Source of the DNA: Enoplolaimus lenunculus
Lineage: Eukaryota; Nematoda; Enoplea; Enoplida; Thoracostomopsidae
DNA length: 64,000 nt
NCBI GenBank assembly: GCA_030248215.1
Contig: JASANG010001819.1
Location: 62,001-126,000 of the forward strand
Direction of reading: 5' to 3'
Under the pieces are notes generated by a model. That model saw nothing but the letters and a program-made list of their open reading frames with translations, did not search any database and was not told the origin of the DNA. Both the position numbers and the translations under genes were made by a program. Shown one piece after another: positions 27,801-39,800 of the stretch. Positions within the stretch are counted from its first letter, which is position 1, and the number at the start of each line of letters is the position of its first letter.

Positions 27801-30800
27801 TGGAAAAATAGTGTTTATTGTCGACAAAGCTACTGTAAACCTGACCAATGCATACAACAGAAGCGGGACAGTAGTACGAGCATATTTTAAGCCTAAAGCC
27901 TATACCTAACCCTAAGCCTAAGCCTAAGTAAAAAATATATAGTTGAAAGCTTAAGCTTTGGCTCTATTGCAGCCCCCAGAAAAACGTTCCGCTCCTGATC
28001 TTTACATCGGCCACAAAACTGATCCGCTATGGAGACTTTAAGATCGTTTACGCCATCGGTGCAATTAAAATTTAACAACATTATTCACACTTATTTAGCT
28101 TCCCCCTGGCAGGTTTGTTCCCCCGGTCCCAGTATATATTGCGCTCTCGAGTATGTGCCTCATGTTATTGGATACACTGTGTACCTGGTTAATACTTTAC
28201 AAGGGTGCCCCATCTCGCAGCATAGGAGGGGTTGCTCATATACCGTAACCGTGGCTTTGTATTTCGAGTGTTAAAAGAAGTCGGGTGAAGTGGCGTTGCT
28301 TATGAAAATTCGGCTAGCATTCTTTGTTTTACATTTTATGGACAGTACTGTTGGGGCAGAGGGCAGTGACCCTTGGGGACCCCATCTTGGTAAACTAAAC
28401 TGTTTTCGCGGACGACGAAGTTATAGAGTTTTTAAATATTTTATCGGGAGCCTCTCGGCTGGCCCGGGTTGTGAGCAACGTCGTTTATGGTTGAAATGTT
28501 TTACAAATGGCATAAGGTATATATTGTTGCTGTTGCATTTTTGGCCTACCCTCCATCATGTAGTGTGTGTCTAAATTTTTAAGACTTTGAAATTCGTATG
28601 CTGTTTTATACGTATACTGAGAAATGGTCTGCTATCCTTAACAAAATCTAATTGATATCGGCATTCAGGTACACGTGTCATGAATGTAAAATACCGCCGT
28701 TCACAGTGACGTGGTAGGTCCAAAACGCAACAGGCTCTGGTCCGTTTTGTGCCATGCAAAACAAGCGAATCGTCTATCCAGCAATTATATATTATACAGT
28801 TCAAAAATATAAAAATTCGAGCAAGTGAACAACTAAAATATAACCGAAGTAAAAAAAGCTGGTACCCGAAGTTATCCTTGGGTTTAAAAAATTAAGGTAT
28901 ACCTGTGACTGAACACGTCGAAACATTTGTACCAGCATCGGACGATAAGATAACTTCATAACAGCCGCCATCTTGTGTTTCCGCTTTATCAATCAGTAGT
29001 CCGTGTTCTGCACCGTCGGCGGACGCCGAAATTTTGATCCGACTAAAAAGTTAAATTTTAAGAATAAAAACTGTCAAACAGAGAACATACAACCAATCAC
29101 AACCAACAAGTTTGCATTCTATTAATGCTGTTTGGGATGGTCCATAAACTACTAAAAATCAGTCTGTATTCCAGCACTTGGTTGGACCGCCATAAACAAC
29201 AATTTGCGCTTGGGACGTCCCAGTTAAAAAGTAGAGAAAATAGCTGTTTGAGGCACCACATATACATTAATATTAATGTTTGTTATTAAAAATAACAATA
29301 TATTTTGACAAAGATTAAACATTAATATTGAACTCGAACAAAATCTTAATCCATGAAACGAGATAATATTTCGGTTATAAATCTTATAAATATTGAAACC
29401 AGACAATACACACGAAGCTGTGACAGTAGGTACGCAAGCAATGTTCCCAGTGAGCGCATGAAATTTTGTTTAATTTCCAGCGACACATACAGGTTTTTCC
29501 GGTGGGGCAAAATATACTTTTTGGGGGGTCATAATGTTAATAAGCTCGTATTCAGCAAATATTTTGACAGTTTAAACATTACAAATTGCGTCGAAGGCGT
29601 AAAATGTTTTTGAATTCATGTCGTTTTCACCGAATATTTTTTCATTATTTGGCTGCAAAATACATTTTGAACTTCGGATAAACCATTTATATTGTAAAAT
29701 TTTCACCGCAGCAGGAGTGGTGGGCTGATGCACGCGTCAGTGTTGACCCCAAAATTACTTTGTGGTATTGATTATTTATCAGAGCATACCCTGAACTTAC
29801 TCGGTTGCTGTTATCTTTTTACCGTCTTTAACCCATTGAACTGAAGGCATTGGAATACCACGTATTTTACACTGTAAATTCATCGCGTCACCGTCATGGA
29901 TCGACATTTCCGGTTTGAGCGGTTTGACAAATTCTGGTGCAAGCATTGATGCTTCTGAAACAAACGGCTATTATTATATACTGAACTAAAGAAATAATTA
30001 TGTTTTTAACATTTTAACAAGCACGGATAAATTACCATTAGAGGTACAAAACTTACAATATGGTGTTAAAAAGCATGGAAATGAATGTTCCTAAGTTATT
30101 ACGTCCACGTCGGACCAGTCTAGGGTGGGGCCCCTCAAAATTCAGGGTGGGAGCAACTTGCGAGGATCAAAATATTTTACAAATTCTTTGTTTAAAATAT
30201 TGTTCGGGTGGGGTCGCACATTGGAGTGCCCGCCCAAATTGGGATATGGGGGTGGCTGCTCCAGCCCTGTATTATATTTAAGAATATTTTTAACCGTGCA
30301 GCAGTATATCAGTTTTTGAAAAGCATAGCGTCACCCTAATTAGGCAACAACCAGGAAACCAGTATTGATGTCGGTAGCACCTTTGGTCATACTGTAGTAG
30401 TCAGGTCTGTGGTTACCCCCCCTGAAAACTAACCTCCGTATCCTTTAGATTAAAAACATGTCCCCTTTGTACTATAAAAATGTATGTTAACCGTGGAGAC
30501 GAAGCGTCCTCAGAAAACGTTAATTTTGAATCCAGTAAAGTTGTTAAAATTGGTTTTGTCTTTTATGTCTGGTCCTTTTTAACCCAAGCAGTATCCAAGC
30601 GGAAATTCGGTCGCCCGCTAAGCCACGGCCGCGAGAGTACCTTCAACTTCTAAGGACACTTTTTAACCCAAGCAGTATCCAAGCGGAAATTCGGTCGCCC
30701 GCTAAGCCACGGCCGCGAGAGTACCTTCAACTTCTAAAGACGCTTGACACATATCTTGCCCGCGAACGTTTTCCACCACACACTCATACGATCCGGCATC

Positions 30801-33800
30801 GGTTTCATCAACTGCGTCGATGCAAAGGAAATGTGCGACATTTTTGTCTTTAGTCGCACGCTGGGTAACTCGAATTCGGGCTGTGAGCGTGATTTCTTTG
30901 CCGTCTTTCAGCCTGAAAATAAACCGAAAGTGGCAAAGTTCCGTGTGCTTTCATGATTGGGGCACTGTTTAATAACAACCGTATGCTTGATGTGGTTGGA
31001 CTAACTTCTTGAATCAGGTGTAGCCAGCTAACCTCGCTAGGGTAGCTAAACATTTTTCAGGAGGGGAATATAAGCGGTATCCATGACTTACATCAAGGTT
31101 GAAAACTTTCTAGGTTACAAAATTCTTCCGGGAGAGCTAAGCCCACCGTTCCGTCAAAAATGAGTTGTTCACTGTAAAATCAACGAAGCTTTTTAACATC
31201 TTTGAGCAGGGGGCGGTCAAAGGGTTACACAGCCTGGACGCCTGTCCCAAAATGCTGAAAAGCCCGCTGAATTTCTAGCATAAAGAAGTTAGAGATACGT
31301 TTGGGAAAGCATATTGAAGGATCGTATATCTCTAAGTAATTCTGGTGCTGCCAGTGCCGGAGCAGGCCCCCAAAACTGCGAGTTGGAAAACCCTTGCGAT
31401 GTTTAAAATATTTTGTATTTTTTTCTACTGAGAGTGAGTTCCTCTCTTAGGGCTACCCCTCAAATGAAGGGTATGGGGGGTAGCTGCTCCCGCACAGGGT
31501 ACTGCTAGTTCGTTGCACACATATCTTGTATATAACGAGCGAGAAACTGAACGCCGTTTGAGTGCTAAATCTTAATACAATATTTTTATTTCAATACTTG
31601 TGGGGAGCCAAGGTATAGCTGCCCCCTATCACGAATCTGCCGGTAGACTATAGCTTGACTAATGTCGCGTATTTATTGCTAATCAGCCGCTTTAGCGCCT
31701 TACCATTTGACAACAATTCCTTTTGTATCCGGTACGACACATTCAAACAGGGCAGTTTGACCTTTTTGAACGCGGACGTCTTTGATTTTTTTGACAAATC
31801 GAGGGATACTGATTGTTGATAGCGAACCATCATCCTATAAACCAAGCCAAAAAATTTTTTAAACAATATTTCTTAAAATTATTAAAGAATTAATCTACAG
31901 GCCTGTAACCAGCTCACCATGCTAAGGCGGTGGCCAAAAATATTTCAGGAGGGGCATCCAAGAGTTCAACCACAGGAGGTGAAAAAAGCTGATCCAATTA
32001 GAACAGGCAACAAGAAATATATTTACTGGTTACAATTGTAGTTTTTAGGCATAATATTCATATTTACTTAGCATCTTTCGTCAGGAATCACAACATCAAC
32101 AGCCTGGCTCCCTAACGATTTTCGGCTGCGTTACTGTAGTCAATGCTAGCGAGAAATCGTTGAAAGTTTTCCGATTGAATCGTAATAAGGGTTGCGCTAT
32201 ACTTGTCGTACAGAGTCGGCCGGCGACGCAAGTCAAAATAAAGTATTATTTACAAATTAATTTACGGCGCCGTTCAACCCGCACATTAATTAGGCGACTA
32301 CCAATGGCGGATCCATTGGGATGGCACCCCGGCCGTGGCCCCCCCTAACAGCATCTCGACAAAAGTTATAAGAATGAACCTATTCTTAAGCCTAAGCCTA
32401 AGCAGAAAATTCGTCTAAACGTCAACCTTACTCCAATGTAGGCATGCAGAAAAACGTTCCGCAACTGATCTTTAGATGAGCCCCTTATCTATATATATAA
32501 TTAATCGTTCTAAATCGCTATATCAACAAACTAACCCTGAGCGCGAACCGAACCTAAGCGTTTAACTATATTTACGTACCAAAACCCTCGACGAGTGTTG
32601 TGGTATCGGCAAAAGTTGACAATTATTATCAGACACATAACTTTGAATTTGATCGAATACAGCAAGAACGCAAAACATTTCTTATAGGCAGGAACGTATA
32701 TAGTACAGTTGAAAGTGTAATGTGATTTTAACCCTTGGTTGACTGCGTTAACATTTAAGCCTAAAATCCAGTTACTGATACCAAAAGGGTATAATACTTA
32801 ACAAGAGTGTGCAACTACCTGGGCTGTGCATGTTACAAAATGTACCAGCGTGCGTTGCGCTTTAGCTCAACCCCATCCTTATTTAGGGGGAGGTTCGATT
32901 TCAGTGTTAATGCACGTTTGGATATTTTTCTCTTTTAAGAATATAAACAATGAATGTATGAAGATATAGGATTGCAGCGTTTTATACCGTTTATTGAAAA
33001 TTTTGACCCCCCCTAAGTCAGGGGGGCTGGCAAAAATGCAAACGCGCGCTGGGTATATTCTTTTCTACACAGAAGGCACCCAGTTGCATACTCTTCTCCA
33101 TTACAAGAGTGTGCAACTCTTTGCGTTCCGCATAGTACAAAATGTACCACCAGGCGTTCCGTTTTAGCCGACCACCCCTTGTTTAGAGCGAAGGTCGCTG
33201 CCACAGGTAATAATCCTAAATTTAATAAAAAGTAGAGCAATTTGTTACCACATACATAAAGTGGCATGGTTCGCTTAGGTTGTACCTCCCTCAAAATAAA
33301 GGGGGGTAGGCCAAAAATTCAACGCGAGCTTGGTACATTCTTTTCTACACAGAATATACCCAGTTACGTACTCTTGTTAGTATGCATCATCCACTGTTGG
33401 TCATACCAAGCGTCGATAATGACTTTCTTTTTACAAGAGTATGCAACTTGGTACATTCTGTGTACAAAACAATTTACCCGGCGCACGTTGTGTTTTTAGC
33501 CAACCCCATCTTTTTAGGGGGTGAGAAGTTCGTTCAATCTCACGCGCTTACACAACCGCATTGCAAGGTTGCTCGGTTTATGTTTTAAAAAAGCGTGCAA
33601 ATTTTGCGTTACAAGCGTTAAGTATCCTTCAAATGAGGCAGGTAAGCCAAAAAAGCAACGCGAACAGGTTGTTTTTGTTCCACAAATTATTCGGTCACTT
33701 ACACACTCTTGTTTATAGTCATCATCGACTCTTGGTGATACTCTGTCAAAAATATTTACTCGCTGCTAAGGTTTATGTATACTGCCGAAATTATTTCTAA

Positions 33801-36800
33801 TCATTGGATAAAACAGCTACGCAGTAGTTCAGGAGCTTGACCAGTTAGTCACAACGTTTAACCATCATGGACGTAAGTATATGACTTTACTTGACTTAAA
33901 GTTGGCCGCTTGAGCACAGAGACAAAGTTGGGGCGTCCTGCAGCCGGCTCAAGAGGGATTTTTCTTAGCCGCCTCGTGGGGCCGCGACCAAAACACTGCG
34001 CCCCATTTGCCCGTCAAAAATAGTAGTAATGAGCTGAAATTTCACAACAGAAATTCATTTGCTGAAATTAAACTACTTTTGCTTCATGTGCGGCGGCCGA
34101 CGACATATAACTCAGCGAGGCTTCACATGCGCTGAGGTAATAACAGCAAAGATTAGCTTGCTCTGAACTGATTTAATTCCGGCCGAGTTGTTTAATTAAC
34201 TCAGAATGCGTTCAATAAATTGAGAACTCAGAATTCTGATCTGGTTTAAGTCATTCTGAGTTACTTGAACAACTCTCATCCAGAATCAAATTAAACTCAG
34301 TGTGAGTTAATGTTTACTGTTATTAATTCAGAAAAAGCCAGAAATAACTAATTCTTTTTCTGCGTTGCATTGGAACTTTATAATGTGGCAACACACGCAA
34401 CTTCCATCTCTGCATTGAAACGCGACTATTTTAGTGCTGCCAAGTAATCGGTTTAGGCTAAATTTGAAAAAACATCTTCCTGAAAAAAAGATCAGAAGCA
34501 GCTATCAGAAGCATCAAACTCGCTGGTGCTAAAATTAAAATATGCAATATCAGTCGGACATTTTCGACAATTAGCATTCAAAAGTTCAAACTCGCCAGGT
34601 TTGCACGCAAGGACATACAATCATTCCAGCTTTGCTGACCTAAAAATCTTGCAACCCAAAGGTTTGTCTGAAGAAGCCCACATGTTTTCCAACCAAAAAG
34701 CTGAAAAATATAGCAGGGATACGTCTCGAGCTCAAGACAATTTTGACCGTTGGACCCAAATTGAATTGTTGAGATATCGAACATTTGCTATTAAGCACAC
34801 TTTGAGAACTGTAATATTTTTAGACTTAAAGTGTTTCCACAGGAAAGTCTTACAAATCTTACAACCGTCACTGATACATCAGCCAATTACTTTCTGACAG
34901 TAAAAATAGCACAAGTGAAACAAGCATTGCTCCAAAAAATGGACTGTAAGTCTATCAAATAAAACTACTAAAAATGCTACTATGTCTGTTTTGTCATATA
35001 TATACATATATATATATTGTATATACTGAACTATAAGAGCAATGATAGCTGGATCACACGATTAGTTTTTAAAAATTAAGATTATTCAGTAATCTCAAAT
35101 TAAGCAAATATTAAGAAAACTTGCGGCAGAATTATTTTTCAATTTTAATGTGACTGAATAGCGATTACGATGCATGCATCTAAATTTTCATTGCTAAAAG
35201 TTGGTTTCAGCAGTAAAATTTTTCTGGTACTCTGCATATTAAAATTTTGTCACAAAAGCTTTAATTCTTTGATTTTGGGTGTTCCGTAATTGGCTGTCCT
35301 CGAACATGTTATAAGAACGAGCACGCAACACATTATTTGTCTTAATGCTGTTTTGAATAAGTTTTTAGATTTGTGACTATTAAGATGGTGTAAACTTCTA
35401 TTTCAGATCTGGATATATATTTTCAACTTTTAACAACAACTCTGAACATATTATAAATGATATTCAATAATTTCTATTATACATCTTGGCCCATATTCTT
35501 GAATGCATATAGCACCTATTACCGGTTAGTAATAGATTTTCAAACTAACGAACTGCTGCAATTGCAGATGTCAAAATTTGCACTGAAGTATAGTAATTCG
35601 CCTGCAATACATGTTCTGAATGTCAAATGGTACCATTTTCCGGTTCGAAAGGTACAAGACCAATCACCAACTGGTGACAGGTGCTACACACATTTGAAAA
35701 TACAGGCCAACTTTGAAATGTTTTAAATAACGTTTATTCTCAACAATATTTATGTCATAGCAAAAAGCTACACGCGACATCTTTTAATCCTTTCTTACAT
35801 GAATATTTTCTATTTGCTCTCAGCCCTCACTCAGCTATAGAAGCTTGACGCTCGAGCCCCAGGGACTGCCACATATTGTATTGTGTGCCCAGAATGTGGA
35901 ATTTGGCGTCGCCAATTTCCCACTTGAGTTTGGAAAAAGGCTACAAATAGGAAATTGAAAACAGAAAATGTTTCCATTTCTTTTATCCGTCGATTTTCTG
36001 TTTTCGAAAGGTAAATTGATTACATTATATTAATTCAATTTCCTGACCCGCATAACTATATTTCAGAAACAAAGCATATTCCACATAATTAACACTCCAA
36101 ACAAGCACACCTCACACAAGGAAGCGTGGACAAGTAAAAGTCAAGCAAAGTGGGTTTACGGTATTTGACCCCTTGAGCTTCCTGAGTGATTCCTTGACCT
36201 TCCTGAGTAATTTACTGTTACCTACCGCATTGAACTTCCGGTTACGAAAATTTCCAATTTCCCACTACGGGTTTAGACTGCCACACTGTAAAGGAAATGG
36301 AAACAAGTTTTAGATCGCTATTATTCTTTGCAGTTTTTCTGCACTTTTCGATTTCCATTTCACTTTTCAAAAATCGTTTCAATTTACTATTTGGTAAAAA
36401 ACACTGTTTCAATTTCCCATTGGTATACATTTTATTTTCGCAAGTGGGACATGGAATTCAAAAACTCTAAAAATTATTTCAATTTTCCTTTCGGTCGCAT
36501 TTTCTGTTTTCAATTTCCTATTTGTAGCCTTTTTCCAAACTCAAGTGGGAAATTGGCGTCGCCAAATTTCACATGCGGGACACACAATAAAATGGATGAC
36601 GCATAAGTTTCGGCCTGTTACCAATATAGTAATGGATCGCATTAAAATGGATACAGAAAAAACTAATAGGATGGTGGTTCAAAAGACAATAGATCGCTAA
36701 GGTTCAATTTAAATGTCGTATTTCCCCTGGCCGGTAAGCGAGAGTCCACTCACGTTATGTCCCATCTTGAAAGATATACGATACGAAAAGAATTAGTGCT

Positions 36801-39800
36801 AAAATTGCTTCTGGTTTAACGCTCGCTTTGTGCGTAAGTTATATTTGAGACGGTTACGTCACGACTCGCTCCTTAGGTTTTTTACTAATAAGTATACCAT
36901 GGGCATCCGTCAGATATTTTGGCCCTTGTTGCTTTAAGGGGCGTCCAGGTTTCTGGTGGTGGGTCTATAAAATAGTAGGTTTAGATTCTAGATTACATTT
37001 TTTGCTTAGGCTTAGGCTTAGGCTTAGGAACACATTTTTGTAACGCTTCGGCTTAGGCTTAGTCTTAGGACCTACGCTTAATCTACTGTTACGCCCCTTA
37101 AAGTAACATTGGCCGATATTTTCAGATCCACCACAGTGTATCAAAGTGTTTCTAGCTTCAAAAACATTTCCGAATACGAGCCCTTCAGCAGTATTGTTAT
37201 ATTACAGATAATCTCTTTATGTAAACCATTCCTGATGTTACTGTCTCAAATATGACTTACGTAACTTTAACAAAATCTTAATCTTTCTCAGTTACAGTGA
37301 AAATAAAAACCGTAAGCTTCGAATTTGACAAGACAACTTGCGCTGCGGTCATTGTGATTTGAAGGGCAACAAAATATATTTATATGGGCTGTCTCTCAGA
37401 TGAAACAACCAAACCCTCTTGGTCCAGGTTGGTCCAGGTGACCAAATATTATTTCCTTTTTGAACTGTTGAGAACCTTACATATTTCTTCAAAATTGGAT
37501 AATATGCAGCATACATATACATACATACATACAGGTATTGTGATTAAAATTAAATGAATTTTCGGTAGTTTCTAAAAATATACCTATTTTCAGCAACTAA
37601 AAATCAAAAGATATTAACTAAGAAATTTTTTGAACATACTTGGCAAAATATGTACTGGATTGTTTAGGTCATGTAACTATAAGGGTGTGCCAACTAAAAT
37701 GCAAACCTAAGCCTAAGTCTAAATATAAGCGTAATCCTTACACTAGGCCTGCCGGTCTTGTAGTCCACCGGTCCGTCAGTCTGACGTGGGCTGGCCCAAA
37801 AACATGCGCCGATTGTTTCATAGAATCAATTTACACATTCAGTTTCAAATATATTAGGAAAATTTTTTAACTCAAATGAATAGAAAATTATAATCAGGTG
37901 TACGGTACAAATCTTATTTCTGAAAAACATGAAAACTTTTTGTTAAATTTATAAAATGTACAGCATCAGGTAATTATAGAAACGTATAAGGGTGAATATT
38001 TCATTACCGGCCCGCGATTTACTCGTAAGAGTTTTATTATCATCGAGTATACCCGCGGCAGCGCGAAACGACTCTACACCGCGGCCATCGTTTATTGCAA
38101 CCGTAGCCAAGGGAGGAGAGAGCACGGGAACCCATTCCTTCCGGAAAAATTTTGGCCCTTTAGAGAATTTTCGACCTTGCTTGTAAAAATAAGCAATTGA
38201 AAACCTGAAAATTTTAATTTAAGAACTAATATGTGTAACTGTTGTTTTATTGCTATAAAGTATAGAATGATCGTAGAAAGATTTGCAAACAATCAAAATT
38301 AAACGTCGCGTATTAATATAACATGAAAAATTGTATAAAACTCGCTATAAAACTCGAAAAATAATACTAAAATGCAGACCCGTAGCCAGCTCACCTTACT
38401 GTGGGGGTGGGGGGCTATAAATTTTTCAGGATGGGCATACAAGGGTAGTTGTTGACTTACAAGCAAAGTTGTAAATCTTCTAGGGAGCCAAAATTTTTCT
38501 CAGAGGGCAGAGCCTACCTTGGCACCTCCTTTGGCTGCGGGCCCGCTGAAATTCAATGCAAAATAGTTGAACAGCAATAGTTGGAGTACTCGCATATTAA
38601 CCCGATGTGTTTGGAAGTTCTAAACGATCGAATCACTATTTAGAACTGAGACATAAAGTTGAATTTGACTTTTTTGTATTCCTAACATCTGGTGAGAACT
38701 TATTTCTGATAATGTTTAACAATAATAGTTCCCAGAAGCGCTAACCGTTTGCTACTTAATATCAAATAAAGGCAAACAGCATTCACCATGGAATTCAAAG
38801 TTTTGAACTCATTTTTCAATGTTACTCATAAAATTAAACATGATACCCACTTTTATAAATTTTGATGAAAAGTTTCTATGCAGTATATAGATTGGCGGCG
38901 TTTACAAAAGACGGTATTGAGGTGATATATCCCCTTTGCCGAAATTTTATTGCATAAGAAGAAAACTCACTTTCGCCAATTTTTAGAATGACCTTTTGGA
39001 CTGTGCAGGTCAACCCAATTACTTTATCATGAGGGTTTTCCCTACTTTATCATGAGGGTTTACCCTACTTTATCATGAGGGTTTACCCTACTTTATCATG
39101 AGGGTTTACCCTACTTTATTATGAGGGTTTACCCGCCCGAATTGAAATTCTGGCTACAATTATTTTTTGGCAAAAGTCCGACAATATCCTTCTACCTGCC
39201 ATATAGGGATTGACTGGAACTTAAGCGGCCATCATGCAAACCAATGTAACCATTTGCACTTGTGCATGAAACCAAGCATTAAACGGAAACGCAATACATG
39301 ACCCGACTGCAGTTGAAGCAATATTGCGGTTGTTACGTAACAAAACAGCAAACACCGAAACAATAACGAATTTGTTATAGTCACTAATTCGACCCAGGCA
39401 AAACTGATATAAGCCTGTCGCTAAGGTCTTTCCCCAAAAACTAAAAACCGATGATTCGTTCAGGCTTAACGCGAGAATAATTAGCCAGAACGGTGGTGGC
39501 AAAATCATTTTTCGGGGACGGCACTTACGTAACCACGGGTTGAATAAGCCTGACTTGCGAAGGGTGACATATTTAGGCCGGCATCGCATATTTAATGTTT
39601 CAACTGGCGCAACGTACGGTCTGCTAGGTAGTTGGGAATGCGAAATTTTGTTTCTATACCCTTCCCACGAGATTCGGGTAACGCTTGCTAGCTTTGAAAG
39701 CGCGCAACGCGATCTTTGTTGAGCATTTGTGGAAATGAAAACTATAGGGATTGATAGTTTATGGGAATGTAGCGGTTTGAACTTGTTCACGGCGTTTACT

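Noticed and set aside
28290-28574. 94-residue plus-strand frame starting with a hydrophobic stretch
   Set aside because: Overlaps a segment shared with 3.8 kb and continues into low-information sequence; more likely a repeat remnant than a secreted protein.
34526-34897. 123-residue open frame on the plus strand
   Set aside because: No domain, signal peptide or splice partner; it lies deep in an intron between repeats.
36990-37060. Real chromosome end or telomere fusion point
   Set aside because: The TTAGGC tracts are short, degenerate, recur a dozen times and are flanked by the same end blocks, so they are parts of dispersed elements.
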